This document shows, piece by piece, positions 9,362 to 21,013 of a stretch of 64,000 nucleotides of DNA; position 1 is the stretch's first letter, and each line of letters opens with the position of its first letter. A program made the translations under genes and the position numbers. The notes beneath the pieces were generated by a model. That model did not search any database. It was not told the origin of the DNA and worked only from the letters and a program-made list of their open reading frames with translations. The stretch spans positions 1,220,024-1,284,023 of the forward strand of contig NW_008708797.1 of assembly GCF_000327385.1 (NCBI RefSeq). Reading direction: 5' to 3'. The DNA is from Lottia gigantea. Taxonomy: Eukaryota > Mollusca > Gastropoda > Lottiidae.

Positions 9362-10624
9362 TTATCTACATTGTGAATACATATACGGGTAAGTAAACAT
9401 AGGATATGGCATGTAACCTGGAAAATGTGGCATTGGTGGCATCATAGGTGGTTGTCCTGGTGTTGGTAGTAACATAGCCGGTGATGGTTGTGAGCTATTT
9501 GGTGATATGGATTTCGTGGGTTGATTAATAGATCCCGACTCTGACTTAATTGAATGCACTGATGTTGGTGGTGACGATGGCTTAGATAGTAGGTCAGCTG
9601 TTGGTGAACGTGTAATTGGTGACGGTAAGGATGATTGAAGAATCTTTGTGGCAAAAACTGTCTGACCCCCAACTCTTTTTCTGCTTCTGGCTCTCTTATT
9701 TTGAAACCAGACCTGGAAAATTAACAAGATGATATAAATAAATTTACAAGAAAAAAAATATGACACGGGTTAACTAAGCTGTAACCATTTTGTGTTCACA
9801 TGGTCCATAATTTTGTTTTTCTTATATTGTAGCTTACTTGAGTATTATAGATCCAGCTTACCTTAATGGATTTCATGGCGATGCCCAGCTCTTTTTCTAA
9901 TCTCTCGAAGTTTTCTGGATCGGGATACGCCTTAAAGCTAAACATACGCTCTAACACTTCAATCTGTTTTCTGGAATAGTTGGTTCTGTTACCTCTAGAT
10001 TCTGGGCTATTGTTTAAAGATTTTGAATTTAAATTGGAATCTTCTTTGATGGGAGATAACTTAGTATTAACTAATGTCGTCTTCGATTCTGTAGTTGGGT
10101 ACGCGATTTTTGGTTGTGATGTCACTCCACCAGTTATTGAAGGTGGCATCATATGTGGAAGCATGGGATAATGCATGGGTATACCGCACATTGTCATGCT
10201 AGATGGGTTGGAAGCATAGTATGGATCGACTTGGTAGGCGTTCCATGGATTATAATACATAGCTACGGGATAAGGATAACAAGGATTTTCCGGAGTTGGT
10301 GGTGGTGACGATCCTGTGGAGCTGGAAGGACTTGATTGTGGAGTACTGCTAGTAGCCTGGAATGCATAAAGGTACGTAATTACATAATTGTTCCAAAATA
10401 TATTGGCATCGATAAAGATATATCTGCGTAGTATTGGGATTATTTTAACCATGAGTATTCTTGACAGCACGGTTGGTAATTTGGTAGATGACCATATATA
10501 GTCCGCTTCCAGATGAAGCCGAGGAGACTATTTGACTGCTAAGAACATATTACATTTATTTGAAAAGAGAATTTTATGTTGAACTCACCATGTTAAAATG
10601 CTGTTCGATGTGTGAATGGTACAT
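9362..10624 (-). CDS. Divergent homeobox protein, PRD-like intron position
   Basis: There are three coding exons: 10624-10589, 10356-9862 and 9712-9362, giving 293 residues. Exon 1 encodes only 12 residues (MYHSHIEQHFNM) and its last codon, ATG, abuts the splice donor. Exon 2 has a Ser/Pro/Tyr-rich N-terminal region and homeodomain residues 1-46; exon 3 starts with VWFQNKRARSRKR (47-59) and ends in a Pro/Met/Tyr-rich tail (GYMPYPMFTYPYMYSQCR). The homeodomain is exactly 60 residues, about 132-191, with the invariant W48, F49 and N51, Q at 50, and L16/F20. The intron at 46/47 is the site typical of PRD-class homeoboxes. There is no paired domain and no octapeptide that I can see. Expected to be a nuclear DNA-binding transcription factor. 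Helix 1-2 (QIEVLERMFSFKAYPDPENF) matches no family I can name, so this may be a lineage-specific homeobox gene. Confidence 0.85.
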
Positions 10625-10656
10625 CAAAAGTACAACCGTATTTATTACGAACCACT

Positions 10657-10683
10657 TGATTGACAACGTGAGTGATGTCACTC
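10657..10683. promoter_or_regulatory. Candidate PBX/CRE-like sites upstream of the homeobox gene
   Basis: TGATTGAC (10657-10664) matches the known PBX-type site, and GAGTGATGTCACTC (10670-10683) is a near-perfect inverted repeat around a CRE/bZIP-like core TGATGTCA. Both lie 33-60 bp upstream of the predicted start codon, so within the likely promoter or 5' UTR. Motif matches alone; binding is not shown. Confidence 0.3.
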
Positions 10684-11654
10684 AAATCAATCAAGAAATT
10701 AAAAGAATGAAGCAATCAGGGATCAAAGATTAAACGTAATAATCTACTAATTAGCCATTAAAATGAGAAAGACTCATTATGTCATTATGATCTATGTTAA
10801 GTTTTTTGTGATCTAACCATGTTTTGACAAAGGTTTTTTTTGAATCTATGTCAATATTTCTTTGTTGTCAATTAAATTTTACTCTGTAACCAATCAATAA
10901 ATTACATTTAACAATCTCCGTAATACTTGAACCAAACGCTTTTCATCATGCTATACAACAAAGAAAAAACAATCTCTCTCTATATTTTACCAATATACAA
11001 CCCTTGATTTTGATCATAATCACAATTAAATTTTATCGCATTTAAGGCATATCAAATGGAGTTCCAACTGATAAATGATTAGAACAGATAAATATGTTTC
11101 CTTTGTGTTTGTCCTTACTTTTTGAGTATACTTCACTCATCATCTACGACCTGACCAAATTATTCTGAAATAAGTGTCCATTTTTTAGAATTTTTGCCCC
11201 TTTCGTTTATGCTGACCAATCCAAAACGCTTTTTAAAAGTTGGCTGACTATATGACTGTCGTATTAAACAAGGAATATACCAGAATTCCGCACACGTAGT
11301 CATTTCTTGGAACAGAACAGTTGATTGGTCGATTGGTTGATTTAAAGTGACACAGTCAATGTACCGAAAAGTGAAAAGCATAATAAGAAACCTCTTTATG
11401 TTACTGTTAATGTATTTCAATCAGATTGAATATTAATAGCAATCTTCCCTAATATAATTTCAAATTCGCAGAAACCTGTACATTCTCAGTTCCATTTTAT
11501 CATCGTCTTTTCTTAAATGATTGCACTACCAGTTGATGTTATATATACTATAATTTGAGTTTGCTAAACAAAGCTGACTAATAGTAATATCATAAGGCCA
11601 CAGCAGCAACACCATATGTCGTTGGGATTTAAGCCTACTAAACATAGTTTTGAC
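10684..11654. other. Spacer between the homeobox and ASB genes
   Basis: About 1 kb of AT-rich sequence. A minus-strand open frame (11160-11420, 86 codons) has no recognisable motif and no splice or promoter context that would support it. It probably contains the 5' region of the homeobox gene and the 3' UTR of the ASB gene. Confidence 0.5.
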
Positions 11655-13342
11655 TCATTTTCCATCAACAAAACACAAATACCGTCTTAAAGACAGTGGT
11701 ATTTCTAATTTGTTTATTGCTAGATTGAAATTAATACCACTGACATGATTCCTTATTTCTCTTCTACACAGACATTTTAAGCTGAGAATGTCACTTTGAT
11801 TTTGTTGAAGTCTTTGATACAGTTCCACACCCTTGTTTCTACGTCGCTGTGGTGTTTCCTTTGGCTCTATCACATTGAATCCAATTGCCATAAGACGTTT
11901 TGCTAATTCCCTTCTGGTCCGTGAATGAAAATCCGATCCTGATGCCACAGCTAAAAGTTTTTCGAGAGGCGTTTGTCCAAGATTATTGAGCGCATTCATA
12001 TTTGCACCATATCCGAGTAGAGGTATTATATTGTCTTCACAGCATCTGTTACAAGCGTTATGAAGAGGAGTGTCGCCCAATATGTTGTCCTGAACATTGA
12101 CGTCACATCCCGTTCTAGACAGTTTCTCAATTGCCTTGACACTTTGTATCGCAGCAACATGAAGTGGGTGTTTTCCATTATGTGATAATTGATTTGGATC
12201 TACTCCTTCCCTTAACAAATAATCAAATATTTCTTCATTGGTGTTCTGGAAGTGAGAATATAACTAAATGATAAGAGTTCATGTCATGCTACCGACTCGT
12301 GTATTGGGATATAATATTGTCAGAAAGACAACTAGATTTAGGACTGTAGAGACTACAGGATTATTTATTAATTGAGTCTATCAGCACTACGATGAATTGA
12401 AACGGAAGCTCGAATGCAGAAGCTGATGTTTTCCAGAATGGATGGTCAAATCGTTTTTCTGACCAGTTCAGGTCTTATTTAACAGAAAGTAAGGCATGAC
12501 CAAGATATAATACAGCTTTCAGACAACAAAATAAAAGTCTATGGTTAGCCAACATGCTCCAAAAATATGCCTCTCGGGTTTTGAAGGGCTTTTAAATTGA
12601 AATGAAGATGTCTCTATATAATGGAATAACTTATAATATTTATAGTGTGGTCCTGGGAATCTAACGAGATCCAACAAGAATGAACAGAATTAAACTCACC
12701 ACCGATTCCTCTGCCATTATGGTTGAGAACAACAAATTTTCCCCTCGAACATTTACAGCTTTGATATCATCGTATTTTGCCAACACCTTGATTAGATCTA
12801 AATCTCGAGACTTGGTAGCTATTTCCAACAAACTTAACTTGTTCACACTTATGGTCACATCAGCTCCTCGACCGAGCAACGTTTCGACCATATCACAACG
12901 ACCGTTTTCAACGGCAAGTCGCAGAATGTCATCGATATTACTGCGATTCCGATGATCTTTGGAATGTAAAAAAGAGTCTTCGCAGTTACACAGAAGTCGG
13001 AAAAAAACCTCACGTTCTCCAAGAATCACACATTCTTTCAAATGTCCATGGATGTCATTAGGATCGAGTTCAGTGCTGTGTTTTGGCCAAGGTTTCTTTG
13101 CAGAGTGTTTCTGAAAACTAGTTGGTATAGGCCTATGAGTATATTTGTTTGGTATCCGCTCTTCTGTATTTCTTGACAATTTGATGACATCCATTGGACT
13201 GAAATCTAAAATTCAAAATAACAGTTACAACAAGGGCAGACACTCCAACTTTCCGGATCACTGTGATGTAATGAGAATTTAACAAAGCGTTATATCTAGT
13301 TAAGGCAGCCAATATTTGTAACCTACTTATTCCAGTCGCCAT
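11655..13342 (-). CDS. Ankyrin repeat and SOCS box protein (ASB family)
   Basis: There are three coding exons: 13342-13323 (MATGIS), 13198-12700 and 12245-11655, giving 369 residues. The middle exon has ankyrin repeats such as LRLAVENGRCDMVETLLGRG and LLEIATKSRDLDLIKVLAKY. The last exon continues with HPLHVAAIQSVKAIEKLSRT and GDTPLHNACNRCCEDNIIPL. The C-terminus is a SOCS box: BC-box-like SLKCLCRREIR and a Cul5-box-like IPLSLRRYL. ASB proteins bind Elongin B/C and Cullin-5 and present substrates for ubiquitylation; the ankyrin part would choose the substrate. Splice phases agree across both junctions. The exon 1 donor (AG|GTTACA) is weak, so translation may instead start at ATG 13194, inside exon 2. 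The subfamily could not be assigned. Confidence 0.85.
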
Positions 13343-15229
13343 TTTGTATTCCAATATCAAGAAAGATAGTTATTCTATGTATTGATTATAGTAGAGATGT
13401 AGATGTAAATGTATTATTGATATTAAGTCTTCTCCCTTCACATTATACAATAAGTCTTAAGTTCTATTGTAGGCAGTATCAGAATCAATATGTTAACTGC
13501 AAATCAAATGTTATTTATATCAGACACATGCAAGCCGATATTCTCTCTGCCAGAAGTTTGTAATACACCATTCTCCCAGTTACTGAACTGTTACTCGGAA
13601 AGACAGCAACGGTATCGAAAGTCCTTCCATCATTAGCAGATTATAGATATTTCGTAGTTGGAGCATCTAGAAAGTCTCTCACATTAGTCCTCGTATGATA
13701 ATTATGAATTTTTGGTACTAAAGATTCGTTTTTTATATAGCCTTACTTTTTGTCAGTTTAACGACGGTCTATTTCCTCTTATAAACCTATTTACTATGAA
13801 CATTGGTCGTGCATTTAAATTAAATTGAACTTTATCAAAGATCAGTAGACAAAACTAATCGGAGATTAATTCAGAGACAGGAAAAGCAACAGATAACGAA
13901 AAGGACGGTCCCTTTGAGGCATGAATATTTCTATATATGCTAAAAGGGAATACATGAATGTATATGAATACTTCAAATCAATCAGTTCAGATCGAGAATA
14001 TCCAGGGCGAATGTCGGTTGATACAGTTCAAATCGGGGTACATGGGATAAACGTTTAGTCGAAATCTATTTTTCGGAATACAATAGTTAAATAATAAAAT
14101 TCTAATATATACCAAAAATTGTGAAGAACTGTTAAACGTGAACAGAGGAGGGCCTGTGCTTTAATTGAACTTTTAACAATAAGCATCGGACATCACGAAC
14201 AGAGGAAATTTTATCACTTTACGGACATATCAGTTTCATCTAGTTTAATTTTTAATACAATAACATTTATAGTTATATTTCATTCTATCGCACGTAAAAT
14301 TAATTATATATAGATAAATTGTTTTGTGAAGTTGTATGGGCTTGTTCATCCATATATAATTCACAAGTCCTTACAGTTTCTAATAGACATTTTTATACCA
14401 GTCATTGACGTCAAAATTATTCCGACTTAAAGTCATCAAGCTTGATCATTCCGTTTGCAAATCAATAATTTTGTTCCTTGAATAAAATATTACTAATAGA
14501 ACCAGCAACTGCAAAACACATTGTTTTCTGGAGTAACAAATAAAAACCCTATAAACCTTTGTTTTCAAATGTTTGAAACATTGATTTCAAGATACAACAC
14601 AAATTAAGCAGAAAGATATCCTTCAGATAGTAATCATTGCTTCGGAAAGGAAATTGCCAGCCACCCTCATGGAGTCCGCTTTAGATCCAAAAGAAAAAAA
14701 TAAATGTTAAGAAATAAACATACAGTAAGCACCTTACCTGTTTGAATGCACGATATGAAATAAACATGCATATTAGAGACTATTGTACAAATTCTCTTTT
14801 CAAACTAATGGTTATGACTTTCACCAGTATTATTAGCTATAGTAATTAACAATGGGTACTCTGACACGACAATGATTCATTTTAGGCTTAATTCATCGCA
14901 CGATTTGACCCTTTTTTTGTACAGCCCACCCCTAGAATGAGGTTATACATATATTTCAATCTTATCAAATGATATAAATATATATAAATTTATTCGGGTG
15001 ACATGGGGATTTTAGGTTCAATAGAAATTAGTAAGACATGGATTAAAGTAGATTTTGGAGTGTCTGGTGAAGTGTGTAGGCGCTTGAATTGAACAGTACA
15101 ATGCCAGTAGACATAGGACTGTGTTCTCATACCAATTGTCATATATCAATTATACTTATACTCATGACTATATTATTCTATTGATGTGTAGCTACCCACA
15201 CTGAACTATTACTAGTCCCTCATTGATTG
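13343..15229. other. Spacer upstream of the ASB gene
   Basis: About 1.9 kb with no supported gene, RNA or clear repeat. The ASB promoter should lie at its left edge, but no recognisable core element was seen. Confidence 0.5.
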
Positions 15230-16560
15230 CTGTAGGAAACCTCAATGAAAGGGTATTTTAATTGCACCTCGTTGAAGTGGTATTTTGGAGACACCCCAGT
15301 CTTAATGAAGTAGTAGTTGAAGGACGCCTCATTGTAGGGACTGGTGAGGGATCTCATTGAAGGTATAGCTAAAGGACGCACCATTGAAGTGGTAGATGAT
15401 GGGCAATGCATTGGAGTGGTATTTGAAGAACATTTAAATATAGTCGAGGGACACCACTTTGAAGGGGTATTTAAAGGACACGTTATTGAAGGGGTATTTG
15501 AAGAACACCATATTGAAGGGGTAGTTGATGAACACCATATTGAAGGGATAGTTGATGAACACCATATTGAAGGGATAGTTGATGAACACCATATTGAAGA
15601 GATAGTTGATGAACACCTCATTGAAGGGATAGTTGATTAACACCATATTGAAGGGATAGTTGATTAACACCTCATTGAAGGGATAGTTGATGAACACCAT
15701 ATGGAAGGGATAGTTGAAGGACACCTCATTGAAGGGGTAGTTGATGAACACCATATTGAAGGGATAGTTGATGAACACCATATTGAAGGGATAGTTGATG
15801 AACACCATATTAAAGGGATAGTTGATTAACACCTCATTGAATGGATAGTTGATGAACACTATATTGAAGGGATAGTTGAAGGACACCTCATTGAAGGGGT
15901 AGTTGATGAACACCATATTGAAGGGATAGTTGATGAACACCATATTGAAGGGATAGTTGATGAAGACCATATGAAGGGGTAGTTGAAGGACACCTCATTG
16001 AAGGCGTAGTTGATGAACACCATATTGAAGAGATAGTTGATTAACACCTCATTGAAGGGATAGTTGATTAACACCATATTGAAGGGATAGTTGATGAACA
16101 CCATATTGAAGGGGTAGTTGATGAACACCATATTGAAGGGATAGTTGATTAACACCATATTGAAGGGATAGTTGATGAACACCATATTGAAGGGGTATTT
16201 GATGAACACCATATTGAAGGGATAGTTGATTAACACCTCATTGAAGGGATAGTTAAAGGACACCTCATTGAAGGGGTAGTTGATGAACACCATATTGAAG
16301 AGATAGTTGATGAACACCATATTGAAGGGATAGTTCATGAACACCTCATTGAAGAGGTAGTTGATGAACACCATATTGAAGGGGTAGTTGATGAACACAA
16401 TATTGAAGGGATAGTTGATGAACACCTCATTGAAGAGGTAGTTGATAAACACCATATTGAAGGAATAGTTGATGAACACCATATTGAAGGTATAGTTGAA
16501 GGACACCTCATTGAATGAAGAATATACCTTTAAAGTGGTAGTTGGAGGACATCTCATTGG
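15230..16560. repeat. 27-bp minisatellite (about 45-50 units), largely open on the minus strand
   Basis: The unit is GATAGTTGATGAACACCATATTGAAGG with variants (CTCATT for CATATT, TGATTAAC for TGATGAAC, GGGGTA for GGGATA). The period is nine codons. On the minus strand it reads as repeats of NMVFINYPF and stays open for most of 1.3 kb, in two frames that swap near 15,960. On the plus strand (IVDEHHIEG) the TGATTAAC variant makes frequent stops. No splice sites, start context or flanking coding sequence support translation, so I treat it as a non-coding minisatellite. Confidence 0.85.
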
Positions 16561-16808
16561 AAGGGAGGAGAAACATCATTGTAGGGAACTTTAAAACATT
16601 GCTGACTTCTGTTACCACTTGTCAACTGACGTAACAGAAAATAACTCTATAAATCCTACTGAGCACCTGCATAATACACCTGGTAGTATAAATTATATTG
16701 CATGTTTTATAAATAATATTTAAGTGTTACTTCAAATAGACTTAGGCCTTTCAACAGCTCATAATTCACACTTATACCTTTACTGTATTTTTTCCTTATT
16801 GATAATAG

Positions 16809-16898
16809 GATCAAGTTCAACAATGCAGAGGCTCAACTGCCACAGGTGCTGGTTGAACCAAGTCCACGGTCCCCCCACACCTACGGCAATATACAAAG
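16809..16898 (+). other. Exon-like island of unknown identity
   Basis: A short, GC-richer stretch in AT-rich DNA. It is bounded by an acceptor (TTATTGATAATAG, AG 16807-16808) and a possible donor (CAAAG|GTGCGA). In between, one plus-strand frame is open: IKFNNAEAQLPQVLVEPSPR, then SPHTYGNIQ. The length (90) keeps the frame. The minus strand is also partly open. I do not recognise the peptide, and no neighbouring exon was found that would join it. It may be a cassette exon of a gene outside the window, or chance. Confidence 0.25.
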
Positions 16899-17734
16899 GT
16901 GCGAACTAGCATTAACTACAGACTGGAAATCTTACACCGCATTTACACCTGCAACTATTTACTGAAGTACAATTATAGTATATTTGATTTTCTAGTGTGT
17001 TTTTACTCAAAATCTAGCTGGAATTTTGCTGTCACACAACAACGGAAGTTGGACCCTTAACTGTCTCTTACCTACAACATTTATTTCGTTTGTTCTTTAT
17101 GAGTACATATACGGAACAGTTCAAAATTCTTACCCAGCTGTCGAGTTGATATTGTTATCCAAAGCCATCATGCCACACAGTAAATCTACTAATCTCTTCA
17201 ATTGTTGACCATTATACTGACTTTATGACTAGAAAGTTACGATGATTATCAGTTAATACTTTAAGTCTATATACTCAATAAGTATTATTTTATATAACAA
17301 TTATTTCTATACTGAATTATATACCAATATAATAATCTTATAATATCATATGACATAGGTCTAGGTTATAAAATGATAGGATAATACATTATTAACTGAC
17401 ATGGAAGTATCATCTCGTTCAAACAGTACAATGGACTGAGAATACCATGTGCTACAGACTGTAATAATGGTTATTCATTACTCTGAACAACCACATGAGG
17501 CAATACAGTCATGTTATTTTTAAGAATAATATATTTTTCAGTTATTTTGAATGCAAATCTTAAGACGTTGCATGACTTTGTAAAGGTTCCTTTAATGTAA
17601 TTCAAGGTTTTATGACAATTTGGCACATATCCCAATCTTATTGTCATGACATGTCATTTATACAATGATAGAGCAGGGTTGGGTGTGTTTTAAAACATAC
17701 CAATATTCATGAATGTACTCTCAAGAAATTCATT
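16899..17734. other. Spacer
   Basis: AT-rich DNA, nothing supported on either strand. Confidence 0.5.
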
Positions 17735-17945
17735 TCAAATGCACATTCAAAATATTATACAGCAGAAATGAATGGACTTCCTTTTCTTCTGCACCTAATT
17801 GGGCTAATGAAGACAGGCAACGTCAGTGTGCAATGAGGGTACTTTTGCTAGGACAGTGGCATTAGCCTACTTTTGATTTCCAACTGTTGAGGAAACGTGC
17901 ACAGCCTGTAGCACACTGAGCCTCTTGTTTCATACCATCATAACA
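17735..17945 (+). repeat. Interspersed repeat copy (SINE-like family)
   Basis: It shares an ordered set of blocks with copies at about 25,195-25,420, 760-875 (reverse) and fragments near 36,245 and 50,590: AATGGACTTCCTTTTCTTCTGCACCTAATTGGGC, a CAATGAGGG block, TTTTGCTAGGACAGTGGCATTAGCCTAC, and a TTTCCAACTGTTGAGG block. No coding capacity. Together these mark a short dispersed family, probably a SINE or short non-autonomous element. Confidence 0.55.
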
Positions 17946-18345
17946 ACTAGATCTGACACTGGCATTATATTATACAGCAGAGGATCTAAATGTTAAAGAT
18001 ATTTTCATTCACAACTTTTATAGATATAGGCTGAAGTATGAGAAATATAACTGGGTGTACAATGTATATGAATATGATCACCCCTGAAAAAAAGACATTC
18101 CCCTCCCCTCCTCTCAATCAAGTCCTAGTCACCCAGAGCTCTTTTCAAATCAATTAATTGACAACAGATTATCCATATTTACAAACATGTGAATAAAAAA
18201 GATATGATAAAGAATTATTTATTGTGCATAAACCTCAAATAATAGAGATCTAATAGATAAAACATATTGCACACTATACAATATATATTTACAATAAATA
18301 ACTTACACAACTGAATACATCTTATTATATATAAAGCTAACTTAC

Positions 18346-18516
18346 ATTACTGTTATAAACATCAAATTTAACATATACATTTTCTTTAAAGGCTTGTAAA
18401 AAGGTTTCTTCAATATTTTTATGTATATTGGGGACACTGATAGCTTCAATTTGCACCATTCCAATTTTTACTAAGACGTCTGTGGTTCCTGCAATTCCAC
18501 TTAAACTAAGTGACAT
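18346..18516 (-). other. Possible coding exon of unknown identity
   Basis: A minus-strand frame opens with ATG (18516) and stays open for 57 codons to a good donor (AACAGTAAT|GTAAGTTAG). The peptide MSLSLSGIAGTTDVLVKIG... is non-repetitive and of balanced composition. No second exon was found in the 16.6-18.3 kb stretch to its left, and no domain is recognised. It lies downstream of huntingtin on the same strand, so it could also be chance within that gene's 3' flank. Confidence 0.3.
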
Positions 18517-21013
18517 CACTTGTCACAAAATATTTTAATAGTAACATCCTCTTTACAATCACTTTAATGTGTGTAAATGGAGTTCTGACTCTTATTTACA
18601 TCCTTTCTCCATTTACAATACATAACAATATATGATATTTGGCAAATGTCCGGTTGGCTAATACCTTACAAGAGGTTATTTCAAACCATCATACAATATA
18701 CTTGTATAGTATATACTTACTAAATTAAAACTAAAATTTGGCAAAAGTAAATGTAAACTATACATTGTATTTTTCTCTTTAAATATGAACAAGACCAATT
18801 TCACTAAAATAAATCTCTGAAATATGATATCAAATTTTACTGTAGCAATGCTTGATGGAAGATTTCTGAAAGTAATTTATTATTTATCTATTTTGTAACA
18901 CTATGCTTATCTCTTTCCTAGAACTGTCATCTTTCTTAATCTTGACAAAACAATAAATAACAATATCAACAAAAATATACATACTAATATAATAACAAAA
19001 AATCTTTAACAATCAGCAATTAGGATTCTTCAATGTGCTCTGAGATCAAGATTGTAATAAATCAATGATTTATTTTACACATAAACACTATCAATTGAAG
19101 AACAAATATCATTGAACTACAGATTGATTTGGTGATCATTATCACTTCTTCTACTCTTCATCAAACTTTTTTTGTTTAGAATTTAAACAGTTGCTTTCGT
19201 ATAATTCAATATGATTTGTATTCATCCAGAAGTAACAGAATATATATGTTTGATAAATTTTTTGAACGCCTAAAAGTTTGTTCTGTTGTAGGCACAAAGC
19301 CATTACAAGTTTGAGAATGCACCTTGACAAAAGTTGCCAATGAAACAATTCAAAATAGTAGCACTAATTTGTTATGAACGTAATTCTAATAGAAGATTTA
19401 TAAGATTATAATGACAACTAAGTTCAGTTCAAAATAAAAATAAAAGTGAAGAAAACAAAAAAAAACAAGGAATGTTATAAAAAAGAATGTTAAGATTTAT
19501 ACCAGTATATTTAATGCTCAGAAAGCATTTTATACCCATTATCATCAATTACATTAATGATATATTCCATTCAAAACATAGATGATTGTGATACCAACAT
19601 ATAAAACTTAGCATAGTTACTGAATTTCATTATTTATGACAACAACAAAAATGCATAACAATAATATAGATGTGGAGACATATACAATATAATTCATATC
19701 AATATTCAATATCTAAAGAATATGTATGTATCAACCATGTCATCAACACTTTGTAACAATTCTTAAGGCTTTTCAAGGACAACAAAGGACACTACCAGTT
19801 TTTTTTTTTTGTTTTTTTTATAGATTTCAGCTTTATCACATATAATGTATATACATACACTTGTTGACAAATGAAACATAGCGTGTCGAAATAGAAATGT
19901 GTATGTTATGAGTTGGTAAAAATTTGTATTATCATAATGGTGTAGGACTACCATAGTGAAATATGTATGATCATAATGATGATGTTCATGTGAAATACAT
20001 GTATGTATTATCATAATCATGTTTCATAGAGAAATATGTATCATTATAATGATGCACATATGAAATACATGTATGTATTATCATAATCATGTTTCATAGT
20101 GAAATATGTATCATTATGATGATGCACATATGAAATACATGTATGTATTATCATAATCATGTTTCATAGTTAAATATGTATCATCATGATGATGCACATA
20201 TGAAATACATGTATGTATTATCATAATCATGTTTCATAGTGAAATATGTATCATCATAATGATGCACATGTGAAATACATGTATGTATTATCATAATCAT
20301 GTTTCATAGTGAAATATGATGTACTCTAGTGAAAGTTGTATGATCATAATAATGCACATGTACTTCAAGGTACTATACTATGATTAAAATGATGTACTAC
20401 AATAATTTACAATAGTGAGCTACAGAATTTAAGCCATGGATGTGATTTCATGCAATAATTTGATCAATTTTGTGAAAGAACTTTGTATTTGAAAATGATA
20501 TTTGAAATAAACAATGTTAAATAATATATTAATCAAGAAATATAATGAATATAATTTATCAAGAATATAATTTCAAGAATCAATTTAGATTCCATTATTT
20601 ACCATTTATAAGCCAAATTTCCAAGAATGCATTCCAATGATATTGAAACTTTCATAATTTGAAGCAACACTGCATATATATATATCACATATACAGATTA
20701 ATACATGTGTACATTAATAGTCGGCATCACTTCTGCAATATTGGTTATTAAGCGTTAGTTTGATTTACAATTATTATACACAATCATAAGAATCATTCGT
20801 GTTCTTGAATCCAGTACGATTCATAAGCAACTTAAACTGTCAAGATATTTCAATCAAGTATGATCTAGTATAAAATCAACTCGATTTGATTTGTTTCATC
20901 AATCAATATGATTAAGTACCAAACAATTTATTATGATTCAACAAATAAAATATGATTTGTATGCATGATCATATACAAAAATCAGAAACAATTTTCAATG
21001 TATTGTATCACAC
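18517..21013 (-). other. 3' flank and likely 3' UTR of huntingtin
   Basis: AT-rich, no coding signal. Huntingtin 3' UTRs are long in other animals, so part of this is probably transcribed. Many TTTATT (minus-strand AATAAA) matches occur and I could not choose the used poly(A) site. Contains the 70-bp repeat listed separately. Confidence 0.4.
19975..20335. repeat. 70-bp tandem repeat (about 5 copies)
   Basis: Unit of 70 bp containing TCATGATGATGCACATATGA and AATACATGTATGTATTATCA. Copies are spaced exactly 70 bp (for example 20041, 20111, 20181). Each unit holds the short palindromes ATACATGTAT and CATATG. Located in the 3' flank of huntingtin. Confidence 0.9.

Noticed and set aside
11160-11420. 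86-codon minus-strand frame between the homeobox and ASB genes
   Set aside because: No domain, no splice or promoter support, composition like chance in AT-rich DNA.
15230-16560. Long open frames of 178 and 232 codons over the 27-bp array as a repetitive protein gene
   Set aside because: They are pure tandem repeats in two frames that swap mid-array, with no splice sites, promoter or unique flanking coding sequence.
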